A DNA stretch of 40,939 bases. Origin: Bacteroidales bacterium (GTDB lineage Bacteria; Bacteroidota; Bacteroidia; Bacteroidales; Muribaculaceae). Shown one piece after another: positions 1-8,208 of this stretch. Location of the stretch: assembly GCA_019416425.1 (NCBI GenBank), contig DXXK01000047.1:1-40939 (forward strand), given 5' to 3'. The notes below the pieces were generated by a model that was not told the origin of the DNA, did no database searches, and worked only from the letters and a program-made list of their open reading frames with translations. The translations under genes were made by a program, and so were the position numbers. Position 1 is the stretch's first letter; each line of letters opens with the position of its first letter.

Positions 1-58
1 AACTAAAGCTATATAATGCGCGTTTAAGAATGTAAATAATGAAATTTGTTAATTTTTA

Positions 59-90
59 TTTGGTAATTTACAAAATTGATGTTACCTTTG
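59..90 (+). promoter_or_regulatory. Bacteroidetes-type promoter for the HTH regulator
   Basis: TTTG at 59-62, a 20-nt spacer, then TACCTTTG at 83-90 match the Bacteroidetes -33/-7 pattern exactly. Transcription would start about 5 nt after the -7 box, leaving a leader of roughly 25 nt before the ATG at 121. The rest of the first 120 bases is AT-rich with no other feature seen. Confidence 0.7.
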
Positions 91-120
91 TAATCGGTAT
101 TTATAAATGAAAATAGTGCT

Positions 121-771
121 ATGGAAGAGGATAATGTCGCAATTCGTCTAAAAGGGTTAATCCAGGCACTGGGGGTTACAAACTCTCAGTTCGCCGACAA
201 GTGCGGTATCCCCCGCCCCAGCCTCTCCCAGCTACTTGGCGGTAGAAACAAGAAGATTTCAGACGTAATAGTAGGCCAGATACATCAGGCATATCCCGAA
301 GTGAATATATTGTGGCTTCTGTTCGGTGAAGGGCCGATGATGAATATCGTTAATAACGGGTGCATTCAACCCGAGGCCGGCAGCTCGGGGGCGTCAGTTC
401 AAAATTTGCAGCAGGACAATTTAGAATTGCAACCCGGCACGATAAATTTTCAAAATTCCGAAATTGCCGGAGAAGGCGGATATGGAGCAAGTTCAAAAAT
501 TGGTCAAGATGGCGGCATAGACCTGAATCTATACAATCAGGGAGGAGAAATTCCAGGCAATCGGTCGAATGTACAGAATTACGGCAACGTCAGGCCGCTA
601 AATAAGCAGAATAATCAGTTTAACCCATCGGCAAAACAGGTAGTTGACGCCGATGCAAGGGTGGTGGGATTGATGAAGCAAATAGAACAAATGAAGAAGA
701 ATCCACGAAAAGTATCACAAATCACCATCTATTATGATGATTCGACATTCGAAACCTTCTATCCGAGGTGA
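121..771 (+). CDS. XRE/CI-like helix-turn-helix DNA-binding protein
   Basis: A 216-residue protein whose first 75 residues look like a phage CI/XRE-type helix-turn-helix domain: the stretch around SQFADKCGIPRPSLSQLL (about residues 22-39) is a classic recognition region and is followed by NILWLLFGEGPMM, typical of Bacteroidetes HTH proteins. Residues about 78-165 form a Gln/Asn/Gly-rich linker of low complexity. A short C-terminal helix (ADARVVGLMKQIEQMKKN) and an ITIYYDDSTFETFYP tail, as in other Bacteroidetes members, close the protein and may mediate oligomerisation. It has its own promoter and stands alone, with a hairpin after its stop. It is probably a host regulator rather than part of a prophage, since no phage genes are nearby. 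Its target is unknown. Confidence 0.75.
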   Translation: MEEDNVAIRLKGLIQALGVTNSQFADKCGIPRPSLSQLLGGRNKKISDVIVGQIHQAYPEVNILWLLFGEGPMMNIVNNGCIQPEAGSSGASVQNLQQDNLELQPGTINFQNSEIAGEGGYGASSKIGQDGGIDLNLYNQGGEIPGNRSNVQNYGNVRPLNKQNNQFNPSAKQVVDADARVVGLMKQIEQMKKNPRKVSQITIYYDDSTFETFYPR

Positions 772-803
772 AAAATGATGGGCAGCCTGGCGGCTGCCCA
801 TTA
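771..803 (-). terminator. Rho-independent terminator after rarA
   Basis: Read on the minus strand, a 10-bp stem (778-787 with 792-801, loop TGGC) is followed by five T residues (771-775). It lies about 60 nt past the rarA stop and may also stop the convergent HTH gene. Confidence 0.65.
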
Positions 804-857
804 CTCTTCGGCTTCCCCCACAGCCCGGACAAAAGAGAGGCTGCCTGGCGGCTGCCC
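785..857. repeat. 15-bp direct repeat in the intergenic spacer
   Basis: GCCTGGCGGCTGCCC occurs at 785-799, inside the terminator stem, and again at 843-857, just before the rarA stop. The second copy lacks the matching left stem arm, so it does not form the same hairpin. It could be a partial duplication of the terminator; no function is evident. Confidence 0.6.
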
Positions 858-861
858 CTTC

Positions 862-2142
862 TTATTTTTTAGATTTGAGGTCGGCGAGACGCTGGGCCAT
901 CTTGGCCTCGGATGGATTGTTGCCGGGAAGCCAGAACTGTGCATCGGTCAATCCGTCGGGCAGATATTGTTGCTCCACATAGTTGCCTTCGTAATCATGG
1001 GCATATCTATAGCCTTCCTTGTAGCCCAGATCTTTCATAAGCTTGGTCGGAGCATTGCGCAGGTGGAGCGGCACTGGAAGGTCGCCGGTGCGGCGTACGG
1101 CCTCCAGGGCTGCGTCGATAGCCATGTATCCGGAATTGCTCTTGGGTGAGTTCGCCAGATAGATGGCGCACTCGGACAGTATGATCCTTCCCTCTGGCCA
1201 TCCGATCTTGTTCAATGCGTCGAAGGTCGCATTGGCCAGCAGCAATGCATTGGGGTTGGCCAGTCCGATATCCTCGGCGGCGAGAATTACGAGACGGCGT
1301 GCTATGAAAGCCGGGTCCTCGCCTCCTGCCACCATGCGGGCCAGCCAATAAACGGCGGCATGCGGGTCGGAACCGCGGATTGACTTGATGAATGCCGAGA
1401 TTATGTCATAGTGCATCTCGCCGTTGCGGTCGTAGGCTGCGGGATTCTCCTGCAGACGGTCCACGACAATGGCGTCGTCGATGACCATAGGCTCGCCGTC
1501 GGGAGTTGACTGTTCGATCAGGTCCAGTATGTTCAGCAGCTTGCGGGCGTCTCCTCCCGCATAGCGGAACAAAGCAGTCTTCTCGTTTATCCGGATGTCG
1601 CGTTTCGCGAGAATCGCATCCTTGCCGACGGCACGGTCCAATAGTTTCTGTAGGCCAATCTCATCAAGGGGCTTCAAGGTGTAGACCTGGGCACGAGACA
1701 GCAACGGCCTGATTACCTCGAAGCTCGGATTCTCGGTCGTGGCGCCGATCAGGGTGACGGTGCCGTTCTCAACGGCGCCGAGTAGGGAATCCTGCTGAGA
1801 CTTGTTGAAGCGATGGATCTCGTCGATGAACAGGATGGGACGTCCCTTGACGAACATGCTTTGAGAGTCGGCTTTGCATCGGTCCAAAATCTCGCGGACG
1901 TCCTTTACGCCCGACGTGACGGCCGAGAGTGTGTAGAAGGGTACCTCGGTCTGAGCGGCGATGATTTTGGCCAGTGTGGTCTTTCCAACGCCGGGAGGAC
2001 CCCACAGGATGAAGGAATTGACTCGGCCCGTCTCGATCATCTGCCGGATCACGCCGTTAGGGCCGACCAGATGCTCCTGGCCGATATAGTCGTCAAGGCT
2101 TGTGGGGCGCAGCCGTTCCGCCAAAGGAATGTTGGTATTCAT
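862..2142 (-). CDS. rarA: Replication-associated recombination protein A (AAA+ ATPase)
   Basis: A 426-residue AAA+ ATPase of the RarA/MgsA/WRNIP1 family, which acts at stalled replication forks. The N-terminus PLAERLRPTSLDDYIGQEHL is the family signature. Walker A is WGPPGVGKTT (about residues 47-56), Walker B is FIDEIHRFNKSQQD, sensor 1 is IGATTENPSF, and the C-terminal region with HYDIISAFIKSIRGSDPHAA and the later LPDGL segment match the tetramerisation part of the family. Length is normal. Its ATG overlaps the stop of the upstream HAD gene by 4 bp (ATGA), so the two are translationally coupled. The gene ends at a minus-strand terminator. Confident call. Confidence 0.96.
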   Translation of the reverse strand: MNTNIPLAERLRPTSLDDYIGQEHLVGPNGVIRQMIETGRVNSFILWGPPGVGKTTLAKIIAAQTEVPFYTLSAVTSGVKDVREILDRCKADSQSMFVKGRPILFIDEIHRFNKSQQDSLLGAVENGTVTLIGATTENPSFEVIRPLLSRAQVYTLKPLDEIGLQKLLDRAVGKDAILAKRDIRINEKTALFRYAGGDARKLLNILDLIEQSTPDGEPMVIDDAIVVDRLQENPAAYDRNGEMHYDIISAFIKSIRGSDPHAAVYWLARMVAGGEDPAFIARRLVILAAEDIGLANPNALLLANATFDALNKIGWPEGRIILSECAIYLANSPKSNSGYMAIDAALEAVRRTGDLPVPLHLRNAPTKLMKDLGYKEGYRYAHDYEGNYVEQQYLPDGLTDAQFWLPGNNPSEAKMAQRLADLKSKK

Positions 2143-2804
2143 CGTGACAAAAGGATTGAAGAGAGCTGATCCACGTTGATGTCCACGAGCGAGTCGATTA
2201 CCCGGTCGGAGTACGGAGCGATGACCCGGGCAGGCAATGTCCCGGCTATTCCCACGACATATGCGCCCGCGTTACGGCCGGCCATGACACCCTGTTTCGA
2301 GTCCTCGAAAACACAGCAATGCCTGATTGGAACACCGGCCATATCCGCTCCTAACAGATAACCTTCAGGATCCGGTTTGGAGTGCTGTATCATGTCGGCT
2401 GTTACTATATGGATGAAATAGTCGCGGAACTGCGGATGCTGCTGCCAGAGCTGTGCCATCTTCTGGTTATTGCTGCTGGTCACCATCACGGCCGGAATTC
2501 CGCGTTCCATCAGAAGAGTCAGCAACTCCATCACGCCGGGCTTTATGTCATATACCATATTACTCTCCTGCTCGTCGATGGCGCGGATAATCTCCGGTTG
2601 CACCTCGGGGGTAAAATAGGTGGCGAGTATGTTCTCCAGGGTTGTCCCCTTGATTCGGATGGCCAGGTCCGGTACATCCGGACGGTATTTAGCGCCTATC
2701 TTGGTCCAGAAGCGCGTATATACGGTCTCGCTGTCGATCAGGACACCGTCCAGATCGAACAGGCAGGCTACCGCGGATGTGGGTTGGTTGATTCGTGTCA
2801 TCAT
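2139..2804 (-). CDS. HAD-superfamily phosphatase/phosphomutase (beta-PGM-like)
   Basis: A 221-residue HAD hydrolase of subfamily IA. Motif I is DLDGVLIDSE (about residues 17-26) with both aspartates, motif II is VMVTSSN, motif III is the lysine of HSKPDPEGYLL, and motif IV is VFEDSKQGVMAG. A helical cap lies between motifs I and II, as in beta-phosphoglucomutase-like enzymes. The substrate cannot be told from sequence; small sugar phosphates are usual. The next codon is also ATG, so the start is uncertain by one codon. It heads a two-gene unit with rarA (4-bp overlap), an arrangement that may be no more than shared transcription. Confidence 0.88.
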   Translation of the reverse strand: MMTRINQPTSAVACLFDLDGVLIDSETVYTRFWTKIGAKYRPDVPDLAIRIKGTTLENILATYFTPEVQPEIIRAIDEQESNMVYDIKPGVMELLTLLMERGIPAVMVTSSNNQKMAQLWQQHPQFRDYFIHIVTADMIQHSKPDPEGYLLGADMAGVPIRHCCVFEDSKQGVMAGRNAGAYVVGIAGTLPARVIAPYSDRVIDSLVDINVDQLSSILLSR

Positions 2805-3098
2805 GTTTTGAATGCTGTCATATTATTAACGCTCGGAGGGGGTGTTTTGTATCGAAAATGGGGTATGAGTGGAATAAGTGTTAATAATTGCACCCAAATT
2901 ATGAAAATGATAGAAAAAATTGTTGTAAAATTTGGAAATATAGAGTGAATGATATTAAATTCGCGGTGTCTAATCAAAGACGCATTTCAGATTAGTTGTT
3001 GTTAGAGAAACAAGGATTGTCAGACCCGATTCAACAACTATGGTTTTGAGAAGAATATATGGCGAATCGATGGTTCGCGACCTTAGATTAATACGAAA
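2805..3098. other. Divergent intergenic region, 294 bp
   Basis: An AT-rich spacer between the divergent HAD/rarA unit and the pRiA4b ORF-3-like gene. It holds no convincing small gene. A 9-bp inverted repeat (2993-3001 with 3032-3040, TAGTTGTTG/CAACAACTA) could fold in the 5' leader of the rightward gene. A near match to the -7 box, TAAAATTTG, lies near 2927-2935 but has one base too many between TA and TTTG. Confidence 0.4.
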
Positions 3099-3659
3099 AT
3101 GGTATATAGATTTAAACTTGTAAGCGACGAGGTGAACAACTTCATGCGCGAGATTGAGGTAGACTCCGAGAACACGTTTCTGGAGTTACGTAACTGCATA
3201 CTGGAAAGTGTGGGCTACACCAAGGACGAGTTGGATTCCTTCTTCATGTGCAACGACGAGTGGGAGATGGAGGAGGAGATCACCCTTGAGGACATGGGCA
3301 ACACAAGCTCCGACCGCGACACCTGGCTGATGGAGAACACTCCCGTCAGCGAGCTGGTCGAGGACGAGGGCCAGAAGCTGGTGTTCCAGTTTGACTACAT
3401 GACGGAGCGTGGGTTCTTCATGGAGCTGAAGGAGATTATTCCGGGCCGCAATCTGGTGGAGCCTATATGCACCATGAAACGCGGCAGGGCGCCCAAGCAG
3501 TTCAAGGAGATCGATGACTTCGAGAGCCGTGTGGCCCCGGTCAAGGCGGTCACTCCGGATGTGGCCGACGTGGATCCATTGGATCTGAGCCAGTTTGAGG
3601 AAGCCAACTTCGACGATGAGGACCTGCGCGAAGGTTTTGATATCATGGATATGAACTGA
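3099..3659 (+). CDS. Plasmid pRiA4b ORF-3-like family protein
   Basis: A 186-residue acidic protein. Its first 100 residues (MVYRFKLVSDEVNNFMREIEV, then LRNCILESVGYTKDELDSFFMCNDEW) match the pRiA4b ORF-3-like fold common in Bacteroidetes, where the pattern FKL..-E.F.R.I.V followed by a helix and an F-x-C/W-x-DEW segment recurs. The tail is rich in Asp and Glu and ends with FDIMDMN. The molecular role of the family is not established, although relatives occur with mobile elements. Here it is a single gene with a strong terminator directly downstream and no mobile-element genes beside it, so it reads as a resident gene. Confidence 0.75.
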   Translation: MVYRFKLVSDEVNNFMREIEVDSENTFLELRNCILESVGYTKDELDSFFMCNDEWEMEEEITLEDMGNTSSDRDTWLMENTPVSELVEDEGQKLVFQFDYMTERGFFMELKEIIPGRNLVEPICTMKRGRAPKQFKEIDDFESRVAPVKAVTPDVADVDPLDLSQFEEANFDDEDLREGFDIMDMN

Positions 3660-3679
3660 TCGATTGTGGATGCGGGTTC

Positions 3680-3714
3680 AAAAAGCGCCGGAGGAGCAGC
3701 CCCCGGCGCTTTTT
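3680..3714 (+). terminator. Strong rho-independent terminator
   Basis: AAAAAGCGCCGG (3680-3691) pairs perfectly with CCGGCGCTTTTT (3703-3714) around an 11-nt loop. The T-run is on the plus strand, 20 nt after the preceding stop codon; the A-run on the left side would let it work on both strands. Confidence 0.9.
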
Positions 3715-3750
3715 GTGCATGAATAAATGGGAATTATCAAGGAAAACCGT

Positions 3751-3758
3751 TAACTTTG
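3751..3758 (+). promoter_or_regulatory. Bacteroidetes -7 element close to the glycosyltransferase start
   Basis: TAACTTTG matches TAnnTTTG. It ends only 4 nt before the ATG at 3763, so transcription from it would start at or next to the start codon. No good -33 TTTG is seen about 20 nt upstream. Either the message is nearly leaderless or this match is fortuitous. Confidence 0.45.
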
Positions 3759-3762
3759 CGTC

Positions 3763-4569
3763 ATGAATCCACTTACAGTATCGATTGTTACCTACCACAC
3801 GGAACCAGATGAGCTGAGGCGTTGTCTGGCGTCTCTGGCATCGGATGTTGTGGAATGCATATACATAGTCGACAACAGCGCCGGTGAGGATGACATTCGG
3901 GTGCGAGACTTGGTGGACGGGTATGACAATGTGGAATATATCGCATCGGATAACGTCGGCTATGGCAGCGCGCACAACGTGGCCATCAGGCGTGCCATGC
4001 AGACAGGTACGCGTTACCATCTGGTCCTTAACAGTGATGTCCGTTTCGACGCCGGTATTCTGAATCGGCTGATCGATGTGATGGACACCCGGCCGGAGGT
4101 TGGACAGCTGCAGCCCAGGATTGAATATCCCGACGGACGGTTGCAGTGTACTGTCCGAAGGCTTCCGACACCGCTGGATGTCTTCGGCCGGCGGTTTCTG
4201 CCTGAATCGTGGATCCGCAGCAGGAACGACCGGTACCTGCTTAAGGACGTGGACCATACCAGAGAGTTTAATCCCGCATATCACCAGGGCAGCTTCATGC
4301 TGTTGCGCATGGATGCGTTGCGCCAGATAGGATTGTTTGACCAGCGGTTCTTCATGTATCCCGAGGACATTGACCTGACACGGCGCATGCACCGCAAGTA
4401 TGTGACGCTGTATTATCCCTTCGAACGGATTGTACACGACCATAGGGCCGGATCCTATCATGACCTGCGGCTCCTACGAATCCATATCGTCAATATGATC
4501 CGCTATTTCAATAAATGGGGATGGTTCCATGATCCGGAACGGAGGAAATGGAACATCGAAATCAAGTAA
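3763..4569 (+). CDS. Family 2 glycosyltransferase (rhamnosyltransferase-like)
   Basis: A 268-residue soluble GT-A glycosyltransferase. The N-terminus VSIVTYHTEPDELRRCL is the nucleotide-sugar binding start, SDNVGYGSAHNVAI is the conserved NxGxxxaxN block, and LVLNSDVRF carries the NSDV variant of the DxD metal site (about residues 88-96). FMYPEDIDLTRRMH (about residues 202-215) is the catalytic ED block. These features are those of WbbL-type rhamnosyltransferases that build surface polysaccharide, but the acceptor is unknown. It stands alone between a terminator and the convergent Crp-like gene, with 22 bp between their stops. Confidence 0.88.
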   Translation: MNPLTVSIVTYHTEPDELRRCLASLASDVVECIYIVDNSAGEDDIRVRDLVDGYDNVEYIASDNVGYGSAHNVAIRRAMQTGTRYHLVLNSDVRFDAGILNRLIDVMDTRPEVGQLQPRIEYPDGRLQCTVRRLPTPLDVFGRRFLPESWIRSRNDRYLLKDVDHTREFNPAYHQGSFMLLRMDALRQIGLFDQRFFMYPEDIDLTRRMHRKYVTLYYPFERIVHDHRAGSYHDLRLLRIHIVNMIRYFNKWGWFHDPERRKWNIEIK

Positions 4570-4591
4570 AAAACGAAATTACAGTATAGGG

Positions 4592-5293
4592 TCAACCGAA
4601 TTTAGAGATCTTGCGGAGCTGGGGTTCGTTCATGATTCGGATGCGGCGCCCGTCCACCAGTATAAGCTTCTCGTTGACGAACGTCGAGAGGGTGCGGATG
4701 GCATTGCTTGTGGTCATGTTCGACAGGTTGGCCAGGTCCTCGCGGCTCATGTATATCTTGAGTGTCGCGTCATCATCCTCGTAGCCGTAGTTGTCGGCCA
4801 GGAGCAGAAGAGCATCGGCCAGACGGCCCCGGATGTGTTTCTGGGTCAGGTTTATGATTTTTGTATCGGAGCCACCCAGGTTGCGCGACAGCTCATGGAT
4901 AAAGAACATCGCTGCAGCGGTATTGTTGCTGATGATTTCCTCAACAATCTTCATTGGGATTACCCCGAGCACTGAATTCTCGAAGGCCGCGGCCGATGAT
5001 ACATAGGGCTCCTGGGCAAAATACGCCCGGTAGCCGAAATACTGCACAGGCCTGTATAGACGCAGGATCTGCACACGGTCGCCGTATCCACTCTTGAACA
5101 TCTTGACCTTGCCCTCCAGCAGACAGTACAGGTCCTGAGGCTCCTCGGTCTCGGCGTAGATTATCTGATTCTTCTTGTAACGTTCGTACTTGAAGTGGTC
5201 AGTGATCAAGCGTTTCTCGTCCTGTGTCAACGTAGCCCATAAGTCTGCCAGATCGTCTCCGATTATGCGTTCAAGAGTGCTCTTCTTAATCAT
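4592..5293 (-). CDS. Crp/Fnr-family transcriptional regulator
   Basis: A 233-residue regulator with an N-terminal cyclic-nucleotide-type beta-barrel (about residues 15-125, with YCLLEGKVKMFKSG and the PVQYFGYRA strand-loop region) and a C-terminal winged helix (about residues 145-225; the recognition helix region is MSREDLANLSNMTTSNAIRTL). No cysteine cluster for an Fe-S centre is present, so it is not a classical Fnr. The frame opens 30 nt further upstream at 5323, but that position lies inside the promoter, and MIKKSTLERIIG at 5293 is the natural start. A palindrome in its promoter suggests autoregulation. The ligand is unknown. Confidence 0.9.
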   Translation of the reverse strand: MIKKSTLERIIGDDLADLWATLTQDEKRLITDHFKYERYKKNQIIYAETEEPQDLYCLLEGKVKMFKSGYGDRVQILRLYRPVQYFGYRAYFAQEPYVSSAAAFENSVLGVIPMKIVEEIISNNTAAAMFFIHELSRNLGGSDTKIINLTQKHIRGRLADALLLLADNYGYEDDDATLKIYMSREDLANLSNMTTSNAIRTLSTFVNEKLILVDGRRIRIMNEPQLRKISKFG

Positions 5294-5320
5294 TATGCTG
5301 TATAGAAATGTTCTTAAACA

Positions 5321-5352
5321 CAAAATTACAGAATATTTGCAAAGTACGCAAA
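5321..5352 (-). promoter_or_regulatory. Promoter of the Crp/Fnr-like gene
   Basis: On the minus strand TTTG (5349-5352), a 20-nt spacer and TAATTTTG (5321-5328) match the Bacteroidetes consensus exactly. Transcription should start near 5316, giving a leader of about 23 nt before the ATG at 5293. Confidence 0.8.
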
Positions 5353-5356
5353 TATT
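5332..5356. promoter_or_regulatory. Perfect 9-bp inverted repeat, likely operator
   Basis: AATATTTGC (5332-5340) and GCAAATATT (5348-5356) are exact reverse complements separated by 7 nt. The palindrome covers the -33 element and most of the spacer of the Crp-like promoter, so a bound dimer would block RNA polymerase. Negative autoregulation by the encoded Crp/Fnr-like protein is the simplest reading, though the site does not have the TGTGA/TCACA halves of E. coli Crp. Confidence 0.6.
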
Positions 5357-5405
5357 TAGGCATCATTCCTTAAAATTTGTCAATATAATCGCGCCGAGGG
5401 GCGAG

Positions 5406-6332
5406 TTACGGCCTGCGGAGGGGCTTTCCCGAGTCTGTACGAGGGATTCCGCAGTGTATTATCTCCTTGGGCACCTCATGGCGCTGCAGGCGCTGGCGGC
5501 AGATGTCCATGATGGCGCTGTCCGGTATGTCGGGGTCCTCGGCAAGCATCACGACGCGCTGGCCCCACAATGGGTCGGGCCGGGATGTAAGGATGAAATC
5601 GAAATCCAGAAACGGTTGCAGACGCGCCTCCACTTCCTCCGGATGGACTTTCAGGCCGCCGGTGATTATGACATTGTCCGCGCGGCCAACTATGCGGAAA
5701 CGGCCATTGCTGTCAATCTCGGCTATGTCGTTGGTCACTACCTGCCGCCATCCGGGAATGTCGATGGCAAGGCATGCATCCTGAAGGGATATGGATATTC
5801 CATCCAATGGACTGAACCATTCCTGAGGTTCCGTGACGGGTCTCAGCGCCACGTGCGAGGCTGTCTCGGTCATGCCGTAGGTCTCCCAGCAGTTCAGTCC
5901 GGAGCAGGCAATCTCCTGCCTGAGCTGCGTATTGATGGGGGAGCCTCCTATCAGTATTGCTCCGATATCGGGTAAACTGTCAATGCGGTCCAGGATGTCG
6001 CGCATCTGTGCGGGCACCACACACAGCAGGTCGATGCATTCTGATTCCATATCCTGCAGCGGATGGTTGCTGGGGCGTTCCCATGTGAACCTGCCTCCTG
6101 CCAGCAGCGCACGGATCATCATCATCTTGCCCCCTACGTAATCCGGGGCAAGACATGAATGGAAACGAGATTCCGAACCAAGATGGAAAAAGTCGAGTGT
6201 CCTTCTGGCACTGGCCGCCACCTGCTCCTTGGGCAGGTCGATGACTTTAGGTGTTCCGGTGGAACCGGAGGTGTGGCATTTCAGATATGGGCAATCGGAT
6301 GCCCATTCGTTATATAATTCCTGCCAGGTCAT
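5406..6332 (-). CDS. menE: o-Succinylbenzoate-CoA ligase (short form)
   Basis: An AMP-forming acyl-CoA synthetase that activates o-succinylbenzoate with CoA in menaquinone synthesis. The phosphate-binding loop is HTSGSTGTPKVI (about residues 20-31), ETYGMTETASHVAL is the A5 motif, RADNVIITGGLKVHPEEVE covers A8 at the hinge, and TDSGKPLRR is the C-terminal A10 motif with its lysine. At 308 residues it is shorter than the usual 450-480, lacking the N-terminal subdomain ahead of the phosphate loop, as do other Bacteroidetes MenE proteins known to me. Its ATG overlaps the menC stop by 4 bp. It is the last gene of the operon; only a weak 4-bp hairpin follows near 5392-5404. Confidence 0.92.
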   Translation of the reverse strand: MTWQELYNEWASDCPYLKCHTSGSTGTPKVIDLPKEQVAASARRTLDFFHLGSESRFHSCLAPDYVGGKMMMIRALLAGGRFTWERPSNHPLQDMESECIDLLCVVPAQMRDILDRIDSLPDIGAILIGGSPINTQLRQEIACSGLNCWETYGMTETASHVALRPVTEPQEWFSPLDGISISLQDACLAIDIPGWRQVVTNDIAEIDSNGRFRIVGRADNVIITGGLKVHPEEVEARLQPFLDFDFILTSRPDPLWGQRVVMLAEDPDIPDSAIMDICRQRLQRHEVPKEIIHCGIPRTDSGKPLRRP

Positions 6333-7387
6333 TCCCTCCAGTCCAGGTTGTCGAGTTGTTCGGTGTTAAGCGAGCGCTCAGGATCGTAGCGAAGCCGGTC
6401 GCCGTCCAGATAGATGGGAGCGTCCGGGTTGTTGGTGAAGAGTCCGCCGGTTCCCAGACCCTGGGGCATATCGGTGTCCAATGTGGCCACCCACTGCGCC
6501 AATGCGTTCAGGCCGATATTGGATTCCAGCGCCGAGGTGATCCACCAGCCTATGTTTCGCTCCTTGGCCAGCTGAATCCATTCCTCCGCGCCACTGTATC
6601 CGCCGGTCAGGGTCGGCTTGATGACTATGTATTGTGGCTTGATCACATCCAGCGTCCGGGCTTTCTCTTCGGTCGTGAATTTTCCGATCAGCTCTTCGTC
6701 CAGGGCTATGGGCAGCGGCGATACCTGGCACAGGAACTGCATCAGCAGCGGCTGACCGGCCTTGATTGGCTGCTCGATGCTGTGTACGTCCAGGTCGGCC
6801 AGCCGTTTCAGGCGCGGCAACGCGCAGTCCATGTCGAGGGCACCGTTGGCGTCCACTCGAATCTCGATCCGGTCGCGGTCATAACGGCTGCGGACGGCTT
6901 CGATCAGGTCCACCTCGCTCTTCCAGTCGATTGCGCCGATCTTGAACTTAACGCAACGGAATCCGGCCGCCAGCTTCTGTTCCAGCCGTGCCAGCATCTC
7001 CTCCTTGCTGCCCATCCACACCAGACCGTTGATCTCGATGGACTGGGTGCCCATCAGGAAGGAAGAGGTGTAATATACACCCTGGCAACCGCCCGTGAAA
7101 TCGCGTATGCACTGCTCGAAGCCGAACTGCAGCGAGGGGAAACGCGACAGGTCGGTGCCGCGTCCAAGCCGGACATTGGCCTGCAGCTCCATCAGCTTGT
7201 AGAAGAAACGGTCGTCGGCCTCGGGCGACAGGCCGGGATAGATTGCGGCCTCTCCGACAGCGAACCGCTGAGGGTCGCGTTCGTCGAAGAGGCGCATGTA
7301 ACATGTTGGCTTTTCAGTCAGGATGCCACGGGATGTGCCCGCAGGCTCCTTGAATTTCAGTATATAGGGAGCGAACTGAAGTCTCAT
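6329..7387 (-). CDS. menC: o-Succinylbenzoate synthase
   Basis: A 352-residue enolase-superfamily enzyme that dehydrates SHCHC to o-succinylbenzoate. The catalytic lysine lies in CVKFKIGAIDW, metal ligands are in EIRVDANGAL, HSIEQPI and IALDEELI, and the second lysine is in YIVIKPTLTGGYSG, all in the expected order. The C-terminal part with WWITSALESNIGLNALAQW is typical of MenC. It overlaps menB and menE by 4 bp on each side, so the three are translated as a coupled unit. Confidence 0.95.
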   Translation of the reverse strand: MRLQFAPYILKFKEPAGTSRGILTEKPTCYMRLFDERDPQRFAVGEAAIYPGLSPEADDRFFYKLMELQANVRLGRGTDLSRFPSLQFGFEQCIRDFTGGCQGVYYTSSFLMGTQSIEINGLVWMGSKEEMLARLEQKLAAGFRCVKFKIGAIDWKSEVDLIEAVRSRYDRDRIEIRVDANGALDMDCALPRLKRLADLDVHSIEQPIKAGQPLLMQFLCQVSPLPIALDEELIGKFTTEEKARTLDVIKPQYIVIKPTLTGGYSGAEEWIQLAKERNIGWWITSALESNIGLNALAQWVATLDTDMPQGLGTGGLFTNNPDAPIYLDGDRLRYDPERSLNTEQLDNLDWRE

Positions 7388-8199
7388 GGGAATTTAGGAT
7401 ATTGCCGGAAATCGGGATCGCGTTTCTCCAGGAAAGCGTTCTTGCCCTCCTGCGCCTCGTCCATCAGATAGTACAGTAGAGTCGCGTCGCCGGCAAACTC
7501 CATCAGTCCGTGCTGTCCGTCCAGCTCGGCGTTCAGGGCGCGCTTGATCATGCGGATGGCCAACGGCGAGCGTTTCAGTATGGTCCGGGCCCATTCAACG
7601 GTGGTCTCCTCCAGCTTGTCGAATGGAACCACGGCATTGACCATACCCATTTCCAGTGCTTCCTGAGCGGTGTACTGCTTGCAGAGGAACCAAATCTCGC
7701 GCGCCTTCTTCTGTCCCACGCAGCGGGCCAGATAGCTTGCGCCGAAACCGCCGTCGAAGCTGCCCACCTTGGGACCGGTCTGGCCGAATCGGGCGTTCTC
7801 GCTGGCTATGCTCAGGTCGCATACCACCTGCAGGACATTGCCGCCGCCGATGCTGTAGCCGTTCACCATTGCGATGACAGGCTTGGGTATGCTCCGGATG
7901 GCATGGTGCAGTTCCAGGACGTTCAGGCGCGGCACACCGTCGTCGCCGACGTATCCGCCATGACCCTTTACGTTCTGGTCGCCGCCGCTGCAGAAGGCCT
8001 TGTCGCCTATGCCCGTCAGGATGATCACGCCGATGTCCTGTCGTTCGCGGCAGATGGCGAAGGCGTCCAGCATCTCCTGATTGGTTTTCGGTCGGAAGGC
8101 GTTGTAGACCTTCGGACGGTTTATGGTGATTTTGGCGATCCCGTCGATCTGCTCGAACAGGATGTCCTCATATTCCTTGATTGGTTTCCAGTCAAACAT
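7384..8199 (-). CDS. menB: 1,4-Dihydroxy-2-naphthoyl-CoA synthase
   Basis: A 271-residue crotonase-family enzyme closing the second ring of menaquinone from OSB-CoA. It carries DKAFCSGGDQNVKGHGGY (oxyanion-hole region), NGYSIGGGNVLQVVCDLSIA (the second oxyanion loop) and GPKVGSFDGGFGASYLAR, which are MenB signatures, and ends with DPDFRQYPKFP, the typical MenB C-terminus. The order menB-menC-menE differs from the menF-D-H-B-C-E order of E. coli; the other men genes are not in the window. It begins 9 nt after folE. Confidence 0.97.
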   Translation of the reverse strand: MFDWKPIKEYEDILFEQIDGIAKITINRPKVYNAFRPKTNQEMLDAFAICRERQDIGVIILTGIGDKAFCSGGDQNVKGHGGYVGDDGVPRLNVLELHHAIRSIPKPVIAMVNGYSIGGGNVLQVVCDLSIASENARFGQTGPKVGSFDGGFGASYLARCVGQKKAREIWFLCKQYTAQEALEMGMVNAVVPFDKLEETTVEWARTILKRSPLAIRMIKRALNAELDGQHGLMEFAGDATLLYYLMDEAQEGKNAFLEKRDPDFRQYPKFP

Positions 8200-8208
8200 A
8201 GCAGTATT

